The notes under the pieces are model-generated. The model saw only the letters and a list, made by a program, of their open reading frames with translations. It ran no database searches and was not told the origin of the DNA. A stretch of DNA of 46,877 nucleotides, from contig NZ_SMKK01000042.1 in the NCBI RefSeq assembly GCF_004348425.1, positions 1 to 46,877 on the forward strand, given 5' to 3'. Below are positions 30,785 through 38,834 of the stretch, piece by piece. Both the position numbers and the translations under genes were made by a program. Position 1 is the first letter of the stretch. The number at the start of each line of letters is the position of its first letter. The DNA is from Actinomadura sp. 7K507. Lineage in GTDB: Bacteria > Actinomycetota > Actinomycetes > Streptosporangiales > Streptosporangiaceae.

Positions 30785-31707
30785 GGCGCTTCCTGCCTGG
30801 CGGCCTCGTCGCGGACCGCGGCGATCATCTGCGTGAGCCGGTGGTTGGCGATCGTGAAGCCGAGTTCGCGTAGGCGGCGGCCGAGTCGGTCTCGGCTGAG
30901 CTGGACGCCTTCGCGTTCTACTTCGCGCTGAAGCTGCCGGGCGATGGCAATCAGCTGATCTTCTTGCTCTCTGTCGTCCGCCTCGTCCTCACCGGGAGCG
31001 CCGTACGCGGTGTGCTGGGACGGGAGGTGGTTGAGCGCGAGCCGTTCGTCCAGCGGTGCCCGCCACCGCCAGGACCACCTGCCGTACTCCTGCTGCAGCT
31101 GCGAAACAGCCATCAGGTGGCGGTACTCCAGGTCGAGGCCCTGCCGGTACTCGGTGATGTGCCAGAGGATCATGCGGCGCCACAGCAGCAGGCTGGAGAC
31201 CGGAGCGAGCGCCCAGCGTGCCGCAGGTACCCGTTCGACTCGGCTGGCGGAGGTGAGGCCGACCCACTGGCGAATCAGATGCCGCACGGCTTCGACCACC
31301 GTGATGAACAGGACGGGCATGGCGGCGTTCATGACGCTGGCGGCGAAGTTCCCGTGCGCGGCCGCGACGTTCACCAGCACGGTCCCGGCGATGTAGAGCC
31401 AGGCGACCCAGCGCAGGACCGGCCATGGCAGGTCGAGGTACTCCATCAGCAGGTCCCAGGCCAGCAGGACCAGGATCCCGACGTCCATGCCGACGGGGAC
31501 GATCCACGCGAGTCCTCCGAAGTGCGGCTCGGCCATCTCCCGGATGGTGGTGAACGAACCGAGTCCGCCGAGTACCGCGAGCGCTGCGATCAGTGGAGCG
31601 ACTCCGGCGGCCACCCATTTGACGACCCCGGTGTCCCGAGGCGCTCGCGCAGCCTCCTTCGGGGCGTTGGCGCGTGTGGTTGCTTCTGGTTGCCGGAGCG
31701 GAGTCAC
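30781..31707 (-). CDS. DUF2637 membrane protein (SpdB-like)
   Basis: GTG 31707 overlaps the upstream stop as GTGA and gives 308 aa; the longer open frame only adds Arg/Pro-rich sequence. Four membrane helices lie in the first half: VAAGVAPLIAALAVLGGLGSF, WIVPVGMDVGILVLLAWDLL, WVAWLYIAGTVLVNVAAA and AAMPVLFITVVEAVRHLI, with the DUF2637-type VDV/D-x-G-I pattern. The C-terminal half is a soluble winged-helix-like region (RDRLGRRLRELGFTIANHRL). DUF2637 proteins are hallmarks of Streptomyces-type conjugative plasmids and integrative elements, where Spd proteins aid plasmid spread between mycelial compartments. Confidence 0.9.
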   Translation of the reverse strand: MTPLRQPEATTRANAPKEAARAPRDTGVVKWVAAGVAPLIAALAVLGGLGSFTTIREMAEPHFGGLAWIVPVGMDVGILVLLAWDLLMEYLDLPWPVLRWVAWLYIAGTVLVNVAAAHGNFAASVMNAAMPVLFITVVEAVRHLIRQWVGLTSASRVERVPAARWALAPVSSLLLWRRMILWHITEYRQGLDLEYRHLMAVSQLQQEYGRWSWRWRAPLDERLALNHLPSQHTAYGAPGEDEADDREQEDQLIAIARQLQREVEREGVQLSRDRLGRRLRELGFTIANHRLTQMIAAVRDEAARQEAP

Positions 31708-31997
31708 CGAAGGCGCCTCTCGACCATCCAGATCAGCACTCGGGCGACGTGCCGGGCCTCGTCGGTGGTGCCGAGGAGCCGGCCGTGGGCGGTGACGTAG
31801 GCGTAGGCGCCGTCGGCTCCGGCGCACAGGACGGTCTCCGACCACCCGTTGTGACGGATCCGCAGACGCCAGCGTCCGTTGCGGGGCTTGCGGGCTCGTG
31901 CGCAGGCCCCGAGCCGCCGCAGCTCGTAGTGGAGCCGGAGGAGACGGGCACGCCGTTCTTCCAGTTCAGCCTGCGTGGTCATTGCCTGCGTCTGCAT
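31704..31997 (-). CDS. Small basic protein of the mobile element
   Basis: The 97-aa basic protein starts at ATG 31997 or at an in-frame ATG five codons later. A coiled N-terminal helix (LEERRARLLRLHYELRRLG) is followed by an Arg-rich WRLRIRHNGWSETVLCAGAD region and AYVTAHGRLLGTTDEARHV. Nothing recognisable as a named family. It is first in the operon and its stop overlaps the DUF2637 start by four bases, so it may be a DNA-binding or regulatory accessory protein. Confidence 0.65.
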   Translation of the reverse strand: MQTQAMTTQAELEERRARLLRLHYELRRLGACARARKPRNGRWRLRIRHNGWSETVLCAGADGAYAYVTAHGRLLGTTDEARHVARVLIWMVERRLR

Positions 31998-32054
31998 CGC
32001 GTCCCCCGGTGATGTCAGCCGACGACCCGAGTGGCCATCAACTAAAGTTCTTGA

Positions 32055-32075
32055 CCACGAAGATGCATCACGTGG
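32055..32075. promoter_or_regulatory. Candidate operator upstream of the mobile-element operon
   Basis: CCACG at 32055-32059 and CGTGG at 32071-32075 flank an 8-base palindrome, GATGCATC. The site lies about 60 bases upstream of the operon start at 31997, where an operator for plasmid-type control would be expected. Confidence 0.3.
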
Positions 32076-32137
32076 CGACGTCCGTCAATCAAAAGACGTG
32101 ATCGGCGTGTTGAACCATTATGAGCGATCAACCGGGT

Positions 32138-33925
32138 TCAGAGGGTGCGGCGCTGACTTGTCGGCGGGCGCGTTGCAGCCGGGCCCAAGCCGTCGGCGGC
32201 GACTCCGCTCGCCGGAGCCCATGGGTTCGGGAAGGCCGCCATGGCCAACTGGAACTGCGACGGCTGGACCAGATCTTCGTGCCATGCCGCCGGCCCGGCG
32301 TCCGCCGCCGCACGGCTCAGGTGCTGGCTCGCGGCACGTGCCGCGTCGGCTTGTGCCTGACGCTGTTGAAGTATCCGCAGCTGCGCGAGGGTGTCCAGGA
32401 GAGTGATCAACCGGCTGACCAGCAGCAGGATGGATACGGTGCCGCGATCTTGCGTCCCCGCCAGCGTCAGCAGCCGGGCCGTGGTGCGCAGAGCGTTGCC
32501 CGCCGCGCTGGCACGAGGGATACGGCCGTAGGGGGCGCGGGCTGCACGGTCGTAGGTGTCGGCGGCGTGCCCGAGATGGGGGTTGCCGGTGACCTTGGCG
32601 GCCACGTGCAGGGCATCGGACGCTGCCCAGCAGGCATCCGCGGCCCTATAAGGATCAGTGGCCAGGTGCCGACGGAGTTGAGACGTGGCGTATGCGGCGG
32701 CCTGGGCGGCATCGTCGTAGAACGCCTGACGCTCTTCGAATGTCAGCTCGCCCTCCTCGATACCGGTGCCCCGCTCCTGGGCGCTCCACCTGTGCTGGAG
32801 TCGAGGCAGGCTGAGGTCCTCAGCGAGTCGGCCCCCGGTGTACCAGACAGGTTCTTCGGTGTCGGGCAGCGCGACCGCGTAGCCGGTGATCTGATCGGGT
32901 TCCAGCCGGCTGTAACGAGGCTTGACCAGCAAACCCTGCCGCTGGAGCAGGTCGAGGAACTCCTCAGCCGTTCGGGCTTCGTCCGCCGCGCGGCGGACGG
33001 TCGTCCGCACAACGGCGCGGGCCGTCCGCGCCGACAGATGCCGTCCAGACAGCGGACGAGGCCCTGGACGACCGTGCCCCTCCACGCTCCATCGGCATCG
33101 GAGTTTGGGAAGGGTCAGGTCGCTGGCGAGCTTCCCGCCGCCGAACCACACGGGCTGACCGGACGGCCCCACGTCATCGGGCATCGCGACGGCGTAACCG
33201 GTGACCTGTCCGGCGAACCGCGTGCTGTAACGCTTGCGCACCCCAACGCCCTCAGCCTCCAGCGCGGCGAAGAAACCGGCCTCCGTCCGCGCACCCGCCG
33301 CCGCGGCGGCAACATGCCGCCGCAGGACACCGCGCACCGGCTCATCGCGCCCGGCACGGGCGGCCTTCGCGATCTCAGCGCGCTTGGGCCGCCGCGCCGC
33401 CGTCCGGTCCGCCGGAGCCGTGGACCGCAGCCCGAACCGCCGCTCCACCTCCCGGCAGGCGTCCCGGATCCGGTAGCCGTCGTTCCAGACCTCCGGCCGG
33501 ATCCCGTCCGCGCGCGCCAATGTGGCAACGACGTGGATGTGGTCGTCGGCGTGCCGCACGGCGACCCAGCGGACGGCGTCCTCGTCTCCGTCCCGGGCCA
33601 ATCCGGTGCGGGACATCAACTCATGCGCGACCTCGGCCCACTGCCCATCGCTGAGGATCGGGTCCTCCGGCGCCGCCCGCACCGATACATGCCACACCGG
33701 CTTGTGGTAGTTCCGCTCCCCCAGCAGAGCAAGGGGCTGAGTGAGCAGACCGTCCAGGCGGCGAAAATCCCGTCGGCCATCCGCCCGCAACTCCGGTTCC
33801 AACTCGCCAGGGGTCCGAAACCCGGCCACGATATGGGGGTCGCGGTGCTCCTCACACCGTCCGGGCCCATACAGGTACCGGACCAGGCCTTGCACCCGCT
33901 TGCCGCGCTGCACTTTCCCGATCAA
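32138..33925 (-). CDS. Relaxase/mobilization nuclease (MobA/VirD2-like)
   Basis: The 595-aa protein has a relaxase domain in residues 1-170: YLYGPGR near the start supplies candidate tyrosines, WHVSVRA contributes a conserved His, and VRHADDHIHVVATLARADG holds the metal-binding His125, His129 and His131. Relaxases nick DNA at oriT and lead the strand into the recipient. After residue 200 there are two similar modules with VTGYAVA and ITGYAVA, each followed by an LPKLRCRW/LPRLQHRW segment: a tandem duplicated accessory domain. The C-terminal 180 residues are helical. It lies directly downstream of a MobC-like gene, 14 bases apart. Confidence 0.9.
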   Translation of the reverse strand: MIGKVQRGKRVQGLVRYLYGPGRCEEHRDPHIVAGFRTPGELEPELRADGRRDFRRLDGLLTQPLALLGERNYHKPVWHVSVRAAPEDPILSDGQWAEVAHELMSRTGLARDGDEDAVRWVAVRHADDHIHVVATLARADGIRPEVWNDGYRIRDACREVERRFGLRSTAPADRTAARRPKRAEIAKAARAGRDEPVRGVLRRHVAAAAAGARTEAGFFAALEAEGVGVRKRYSTRFAGQVTGYAVAMPDDVGPSGQPVWFGGGKLASDLTLPKLRCRWSVEGHGRPGPRPLSGRHLSARTARAVVRTTVRRAADEARTAEEFLDLLQRQGLLVKPRYSRLEPDQITGYAVALPDTEEPVWYTGGRLAEDLSLPRLQHRWSAQERGTGIEEGELTFEERQAFYDDAAQAAAYATSQLRRHLATDPYRAADACWAASDALHVAAKVTGNPHLGHAADTYDRAARAPYGRIPRASAAGNALRTTARLLTLAGTQDRGTVSILLLVSRLITLLDTLAQLRILQQRQAQADAARAASQHLSRAAADAGPAAWHEDLVQPSQFQLAMAAFPNPWAPASGVAADGLGPAATRPPTSQRRTL

Positions 33926-33939
33926 CGCTCGCCGCCACG

Positions 33940-34359
33940 CTAAGGAAGACGCCGACGCAGGTCGTCAGCGAGGTCATCGAGCTTCCCGACGGTCCGCGCC
34001 GCCGCCTCGGCATACCACCGCAACTGCGGCGGCGGCTCCCCCGAATGCAATGCTGCAACCGCCTGGTTGAGGTTCACCCCGATCCGCCGAGCCTGCCCCG
34101 CCGCGTGCATCACCGTCGCCAGCGTCTCCCGCAACTCGACGTACTCGACCCGCTCCATATCGCCCGCGGCCGCCAGCAGCACCTGGGCCGCCCAGGCTCC
34201 CGTCGCCAGCCGCTCCCGTCCCGCAGTCGCCACCAGCAAGGCATGCTCGTCGTCAGACAACGCGACGAACAACGCCCGACCACGCCTCGGCGTACGGTGC
34301 GCCCTACGGTTCCGTCGAGTCGCTTTCTGGGGCGACGAGCCCTCAGCATCCTCTGTCAT
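33940..34359 (-). CDS. MobC-like relaxosome accessory protein
   Basis: ATG 34359 gives 139 aa. The N-terminus is strongly basic (KATRRNRRAHRTPRRGRALFV), suggesting DNA binding. It is followed by a ribbon-helix-helix-like segment (LSDDEHALLVATAGRERLA). The C-terminal half has the MobC signature, HAAGQARRIGVNLNQAVAAL. MobC proteins help the relaxase recognise and melt oriT. GGAGG sits unusually close (three bases) to this ATG, so the true start could be a few codons away. The relaxase gene follows after 14 bases. Confidence 0.85.
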   Translation of the reverse strand: MTEDAEGSSPQKATRRNRRAHRTPRRGRALFVALSDDEHALLVATAGRERLATGAWAAQVLLAAAGDMERVEYVELRETLATVMHAAGQARRIGVNLNQAVAALHSGEPPPQLRWYAEAAARTVGKLDDLADDLRRRLP

Positions 34360-34393
34360 TGGCCTCCACTCGGATCGCGCTCGATCCGCCGCC

Positions 34394-34423
34394 GGCATGT
34401 GGACCGCGCCCGGTCCACATGCC
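34394..34423. repeat. Perfect 13-bp inverted repeat, 4-base loop
   Basis: GGCATGTGGACCG (34394-34406) and CGGTCCACATGCC (34411-34423) pair perfectly around CGCC. There is no T-run after it on either strand, so it does not look like a terminator. It sits 35 bases upstream of the MobC-like start. Confidence 0.85.
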
Positions 34424-34438
34424 AAATCCTTAGGATTT
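34424..34438. repeat. AT-rich palindrome next to the 13-bp repeat
   Basis: AAATCCT-T-AGGATTT is a perfect 7-bp inverted repeat immediately adjoining the larger hairpin. Its low GC content in a GC-rich setting would favour local melting, as at a nic region. Confidence 0.75.
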
Positions 34439-34579
34439 CCATTTCTTGCTCCGCGCCAGCCGAGCCCGGCGGACACCTGCGCTCATGCACGTTGTTCACC
34501 GGCGCGAACGCGAACCCTTGCGATCCGGACTTGCGCCTACGGCGCGGACGCCGCGTTCAGCTCTTCATTGCCAACGGCC

Positions 34580-34636
34580 AGGTCGACGTGGTCCACCGGC
34601 TGGCCTGCACGCCCCTTGCGGAGTCCACGTCGACCT
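34580..34636. repeat. Perfect 12-bp inverted repeat, 33-base spacer
   Basis: AGGTCGACGTGG (34580-34591) and CCACGTCGACCT (34625-34636) are exact reverse complements. Each arm contains the palindrome GTCGAC, so they could also bind a dimeric protein as two sites. Confidence 0.8.
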
Positions 34637-34717
34637 AGCGGCCGGCTGAGGGATAATGCCTCACATGGCGAATTGAAGAGCGTCCTCCGGCCCGCAGCGC
34701 TGGCGCAAGGTCAGCAC

Positions 34718-35008
34718 GTGGGACACCGTCCGCGAGGGGGCCGCTGGGTCTGCGCCGTCTGCCGGACGGCCGTGCGCTCGTACCAGTACCGCTTCTACCC
34801 GGCCGAGTCTCCGCACTATGAACGGTGTATCGGGTTCTCATGGTGTTCCGGCTGCCGCATCTACACCGGCGCGATGGTCCATGTGCCGCGCAACAGAACG
34901 CTGCCCGATGTGCTGGCGTCCCTCCCGCCCGAACAGCGGGAGCGGCTGAAGTGCAGCGAAGTCCGGCTGATCGAATACCTGGACAGCCGCACCGAAGACC
35001 CAAGGTAG
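34718..35008 (+). CDS. Small Cys-pair (zinc-ribbon-like) protein
   Basis: I place the start at GTG 34718, with AAGG eight bases upstream; TTG 34673 is an alternative. The 96-aa protein has two CxxC pairs, WVCAVCRTAV and SWCSGCRIYT, typical of a zinc ribbon. The sequence then runs into LPDVLASLPPEQRERLKCSE, a helical end. I recognise the layout from small actinobacterial proteins of unknown role but cannot name it. It is the only plus-strand gene in the mobile segment. Confidence 0.65.
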   Translation: MGHRPRGGRWVCAVCRTAVRSYQYRFYPAESPHYERCIGFSWCSGCRIYTGAMVHVPRNRTLPDVLASLPPEQRERLKCSEVRLIEYLDSRTEDPR

Positions 35009-35254
35009 GTCCGGGCTTCCCGAGCCATCGCCATTCCGACCTACCTTGCGGACTGCAGCTCGGCATGTCGGACATCCGTAGGCATCCTCGAGCTGGGCCA
35101 CGTCCCGGGGGCGCTGTCGCGAGCACTGCACACCGAAAAGGAGAGTGAGTTGAACGCGCCTGACGGGCGCCATTCAGATCTACTCTTCCTCGTGCAGTGC
35201 AGCGTGCCGCCTCCGGCACCTGGACGCGTCCGCGCCGTCGAGCACGTCCCCGGC

Positions 35255-35818
35255 TCACCGGCCGCGGCGCGGCGACGGCGGTTGTGGTGGCGAGCGAAGC
35301 TCTGGTGGCACGTCCTCGGCGGGCGTCGGATTCGGGAGAACCTCGCTGATCGTTTTAGGGAAGTCCTCACTCGCAGGACCTACCTGCGGCTCCTCCCCTT
35401 CCGACAGGTTCGCCACGGCGTGCTGGTCCAGGGACGGCTCTTCGCCATCGTCCACGGCGTGGACGGGGGCAAGTGCGCTGGCCGCTCGCCGGAGGCTCTC
35501 ACCGAGGTCGGCCGCGTGCTCAGTCGCTCGCCCGAGCGCGTTGTGCGCCGCCGTCACGGCGGGAATGGGATCGTCACCGCGGTCATGTCCGAGCCTGTCA
35601 GCGTCGAGCTCCCGCGTCAGGAACGCGTCGATCTGCTCGGCCGTCTGCGCCAGGCGGAAGGAGGTTTGCGCCAGGTTCCCCAGCACCGTGTACGCCGCGG
35701 CAGGCTCGGACAGCCCCGGCGAGCCTTGCGTCGCGTGGTTGAGGGCTCGGACACGCTCATGCAACTCGCCGGCGAGTCGCTCGATGTCCTCGTTGGTACG
35801 GGTCTCGTGATCGTTCAC
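35255..35818 (-). CDS. Helical hypothetical protein of the mobile segment
   Basis: GTG 35818 has GGAGAG eight bases upstream; 187 aa. The first 110 residues are strongly helical (DIERLAGELHERVRALNHA, FRLAQTAEQIDAFLTREL). The remainder is acidic and Pro-rich and probably disordered. No family is recognised. An inverted repeat upstream (35836-35852) may control it. It shares the style of accessory genes of the neighbouring mobilizable element but is separated from them by the plus-strand zinc-ribbon gene. Confidence 0.7.
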   Translation of the reverse strand: MNDHETRTNEDIERLAGELHERVRALNHATQGSPGLSEPAAAYTVLGNLAQTSFRLAQTAEQIDAFLTRELDADRLGHDRGDDPIPAVTAAHNALGRATEHAADLGESLRRAASALAPVHAVDDGEEPSLDQHAVANLSEGEEPQVGPASEDFPKTISEVLPNPTPAEDVPPELRSPPQPPSPRRGR

Positions 35819-36121
35819 GTGAGGTGCTCTCCAACGTCGAAAGGGATTCGACCATGCAGCACTCCTTCCATAAGGGTCAGGTCACAGTCTTTGGCGCCCA
35901 GTCAGGCGATGTAAGACTGTTTACGCTCCATACTGCCCTGTAATCACGCGGGCGACCAGCTTGCCCATCGGCGTGTCGTCTCGCGATGAGGTCCTGCAAG
36001 GAGGGGCGTCCTTCCTCGTCCTCGGACGTCTTGGAGTCTCCGGCACGCAGTCGACGGATGATCTTGCGGGGGCCAGCAGCGGCTCGTGGAATTCGCGGTA
36101 CGGGGAAGTCGACAGGTGGTT
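35819..36121. other. Intergenic region without a supported gene
   Basis: These 303 bases separate the mobile segment from the Crp/Fnr gene. GC content drops around 35850-35945 and the inverted repeat above lies at one end. I see no gene, and no clear att-type repeat that would mark the element boundary. Confidence 0.4.
35836..35852. promoter_or_regulatory. Inverted repeat GTCGAA-N5-TTCGAC
   Basis: A perfect 6-bp inverted repeat lies 18 bases upstream of the GTG at 35818. It could be an operator. It differs from the actinobacterial LexA box (GAAC-N4-GTTC). Confidence 0.35.
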
Positions 36122-36886
36122 TTAGTGATCGTCATGGTGACTCGCGGTCGGAATGCCTTGAGCGAAGGCCCGTAGCGCATGTTGATCAACTACGGTGATC
36201 TTCCGCCGGCCGGTGCGGACCAAGCCTCTGCGGCGTAGGAGCGCCAAGCCTCGCGCGACGGTTTCGCGGGAGGCATCGACCCAACTGCCGATCTCCGTCT
36301 GGGACAGAGTTGGCGCGATATCGATGCTGCCGTCTGCGCCTGCCGGGCTGCGCAGGGCTGATTCCTCAGCTAGGTCGACGAGCAGCAGTGCCAGACGTTG
36401 GGTCCCTGTGCTGGTTAGGTGTGCTTCTAGGCGTCGGTCGGCTTCATCGAGTCGTTGGACGAACGTCCCGCTGACCAATCGCCATGCTTCGGGGTGGAAC
36501 TTCAAGAAGGCAGTGAATCGGGCCGCGGGAAACATCAGGGCGCGGAGCGGGGAGAGTGCCGTTACTGTCGCCGAACGGGTCCGGCCACCCAAGACCACAC
36601 TTTCGGCGATGAGATCCCCCGGCCCGCGAACGGCCAGGACGACGTCATGACCGTCTTCGGTGGTCGAGGTCACCTTAGCCCAACCGTCCTCGATGATGGT
36701 CACGTCATTGGACTCGTCGCCCTGGTGTACCAAGGGTGAACCAGGAGCGTAGGAGCGTGAGCGCGCCGCCTCGCCAAGCGCGGCTCGCTGCTCGGAATCG
36801 AGCGCAAACCAGAATCCGCGCCGGAGGGAGGACGCGTCCGCAGGGCCGCGTCCGCGTCCTCCCTGGTGTGAGGTCCCCTCAGGCAT
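36122..36886 (-). CDS. Crp/Fnr-family transcriptional regulator
   Basis: The 254-aa protein has a cyclic-nucleotide-binding-type beta barrel in residues 30-140 (PLVHQGDESNDVTIIEDG, VRGPGDLIAESVVLGG, SATVTALSPL) and a C-terminal Crp-type winged helix (LSQTEIGSWVDASRETVARG and LALLRRRGLVRTGRRKI, about residues 192-228). The phosphate-binding cassette deviates from the cAMP consensus, with GDLIAES in place of GELAL-RST, so the ligand need not be cAMP. No Fnr-type N-terminal cysteines are present. Its start directly adjoins the stop of a small membrane protein gene, so the pair are co-transcribed. Confidence 0.93.
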   Translation of the reverse strand: MPEGTSHQGGRGRGPADASSLRRGFWFALDSEQRAALGEAARSRSYAPGSPLVHQGDESNDVTIIEDGWAKVTSTTEDGHDVVLAVRGPGDLIAESVVLGGRTRSATVTALSPLRALMFPAARFTAFLKFHPEAWRLVSGTFVQRLDEADRRLEAHLTSTGTQRLALLLVDLAEESALRSPAGADGSIDIAPTLSQTEIGSWVDASRETVARGLALLRRRGLVRTGRRKITVVDQHALRAFAQGIPTASHHDDH

Positions 36887-37081
36887 TTAGCCGCCGTTGA
36901 GGGCGCGGATGATGACCGGGAGAACGGCGATGACACTGCCGACCGCTGTCAGGACGGCGGCGGCGGCCGTGAGTACCGCTACCGGCCGTAGTGCCGGTGC
37001 GGTGAGAGCGCGGTGCACGATGAAACCGATGAGCGCGAAGAGCCCCAGTGCGATGACTATGACGGCGATGACCACGCCCAT
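36887..37081 (-). CDS. Small two-helix membrane protein
   Basis: ATG 37081 with AGGA upstream gives a 64-aa protein; a TTG at 37135 would add 18 basic residues. Residues 2-24 (GVVIAVIVIALGLFALIGFI) and 32-58 are hydrophobic helices. There are no family motifs. It directly precedes the Crp/Fnr gene, with stop and start adjacent, and may supply or sense the signal for it, which is inference. Confidence 0.65.
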   Translation of the reverse strand: MGVVIAVIVIALGLFALIGFIVHRALTAPALRPVAVLTAAAAVLTAVGSVIAVLPVIIRALNGG

Positions 37082-37135
37082 GCTCGGATCCTGTGGGGCC
37101 AAGGGCGATCTCCTCTTGTGCCGGTGCCTGGACAA

Positions 37136-37763
37136 TCGGACGCGGGGTTGACCCGCCGCTGATGCCCACAGGTGCTGAGGGAATCGGAGGGTGGAGCCTC
37201 CTTGGCCCTCCGGCGCGCGACAGACAGCGAGTTATCTTGGAAAATAGCCCGCAGTGAAGGAAGATCGGTAGGTCCGCTGACATGCCGAAAAGGCGGTACG
37301 TCCTCGGGCTCCACCCCGTAGACCCGCCTCCCCGGCTGGCGATCAAGGTCCAGGCACCGGACACAAGTCACGCCTAACAGGTCCATTGAACAGGCGCTTC
37401 GCCCTGAAGACTGTGACCCCACATCACTAAGTCAGGTGCCAGTTCTGCACCGGTCCGCTGAACCAGAGCCTGGGGTAACCCGCAGGATAGACTTCCGGAT
37501 CGTCGCTCACAGGGCAATGCCGAGGACGTACGCACCTGAGGCTGGTGGCGGGATCGGCGGTGCTGGATCCCTCGTGGTGCACCACCGCAAGATCAAGAAG
37601 CTGCGCCTGACCGCCGCCGGTCACGGCAGGGCGTTCCCCTCTCTCTTCTCGACGCCACTGGTCCCGGAGCCCATTACGACACCGCCGCCAAGTCGGCGAC
37701 CAGCACTCCAGCACCCTGAGCAATACCTTCAACCGCAGGCGGCCGTCTCGTTGGCACTTGGAG
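37136..37763. other. Intergenic region without a supported gene
   Basis: In these 628 bases, frames on both strands are short and have no recognisable product. A GGAGGG/CCCTCC inverted repeat occurs near 37187-37214. The sequence is less biased at third positions than its neighbours, which suggests decayed coding DNA, but I cannot identify the ancestor. Confidence 0.4.
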
Positions 37764-38762
37764 TCAGTCCACCAGGCCTTGCTGGACGGCGACTACTCCC
37801 AACTGAAACCGCGTTTTGATTCCGAGGCTTTCCCGAAGGGCTTTGATGTGTCGGCGGACGGTACTAAGGCTCAAGTCCACTCGCTTTGAGATGGCCTCGT
37901 CTGACAGGCCCTGCACGAGGAGCCGCAGGATTTTGATGTGGATCTCTGGGAGGCCAGTGCTGTTGCGTCCGGTTCCGCCAAAGGGGATGGCTTTTTCCCA
38001 GAGGAGTTCGAAGTACTCGCGGAGTGCACCCACGATCACTGGGGACTGGACGAAAAGCGCACCAGCTGTCTCGGACGACGTGAGAGGAAGAAGCGCGGTT
38101 GCCTCGTCGGCGAGTGCCAGGCTCATACGAACACGCGGAAGTATTCGGACCTGCGTCCCCGTCTCGGCTACTACCTCCAATTTGTCGCGTGTGGCTGCTT
38201 CTTGCAGGAAGTCAGCGTCGTAGATCGCTCTGCATCGGGCGCCGCGTTCTATGGGGGAGGGCGCCACGGCGCCGCTGACTCCTTCCACGGCTTCAGTCGG
38301 CGTGTGGTTGCTCAGGGTCAGCCATTCGCGTTGCACTGAGCCCAGGAGCGTGCTGGTCAGCCTGCTGACTTCGTCGCTGTCGGTGATGAGCCTCGCCAGT
38401 TGCCCCACTGACGGTTCTGCCACTGGGCTCGTGGTTGCCGAGAGATCGCACATTCGTTGGTATCCACCCAGGAGCCTTTCGTAGTCGGCCAGTGCCTCTT
38501 GGGCGAGGCCGACGAGCGTGTGCTGCAGCACCACGTCCATCGGGACAGGTATCAGGCGGGATGGATGGTCGGCTGCTGGTTCATGGACCTGGGCCATGCC
38601 AGCGTGGACCAAGCTGCTTACCTCGTCCGTTCCTCCAAGGAAACCTGAGGCCTCGTCGGCCGGGTATCCGCCTGTAGCGAGGAGCCGGAGGTACAAATGG
38701 AGGAGATCAGCTTCCACGACGCCGCTGAGTAGACGAAAGGCCTTCTCTTCGAGAGAACGCAA
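37764..38762 (-). CDS. LuxR-type regulator (copy 1)
   Basis: The start is TTG 38762, preceded by GAGG at seven bases. The 332-aa protein ends with a LuxR helix-turn-helix: PEIHIKILRLLVQGLSDEAIS and VDLSLSTVRRHIKALRESLG (about residues 268-318). The N-terminal 250 residues form a helical and PLD/TrmB-like sensor region with DADFLQEA, TGTQVRILPRVRMSLALAD and TSSETAGALFVQSPVIVGAL segments. It shares this layout, residue for residue in places, with the regulator at 41907. It lies 72 bases downstream of the MFS exporter gene on the same strand. Confidence 0.9.
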   Translation of the reverse strand: MRSLEEKAFRLLSGVVEADLLHLYLRLLATGGYPADEASGFLGGTDEVSSLVHAGMAQVHEPAADHPSRLIPVPMDVVLQHTLVGLAQEALADYERLLGGYQRMCDLSATTSPVAEPSVGQLARLITDSDEVSRLTSTLLGSVQREWLTLSNHTPTEAVEGVSGAVAPSPIERGARCRAIYDADFLQEAATRDKLEVVAETGTQVRILPRVRMSLALADEATALLPLTSSETAGALFVQSPVIVGALREYFELLWEKAIPFGGTGRNSTGLPEIHIKILRLLVQGLSDEAISKRVDLSLSTVRRHIKALRESLGIKTRFQLGVVAVQQGLVD

Positions 38763-38834
38763 GCGGCAACCTCAAATCACGTTCTTGGGCAGGTGTTCAT
38801 ATCCGATACGTCGATATCAGCCAATCTTAGAGGC

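Larger units (their letters stand above)
34360..34717. other. Palindrome-rich intergenic region, candidate oriT
   Basis: This 358-base gap between the divergent MobC-like and zinc-ribbon genes has no convincing gene. It contains three perfect inverted repeats (34394-34423, 34424-34438 and 34580-34636). Such structures directly upstream of mobC are typical of origins of transfer. The nick site cannot be told from the sequence alone. Confidence 0.55.

Noticed and set aside
32120..33943. Long plus-strand frame (607 codons) opposite the relaxase
   Set aside because: The minus strand holds the relaxase motifs; the plus translation is Arg/Pro/Gly-rich without domains.
34067..34717. Upstream part of the open frame leading into the zinc-ribbon gene
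   Set aside because: It overlaps the MobC-like gene and the palindrome-rich region and has no protein-like composition.
37427..37819. Frames on both strands between the small membrane protein and LuxR genes, considered as transposase remnants
   Set aside because: No DDE, HTH or terminal-repeat pattern could be found; left as unassigned intergenic DNA.
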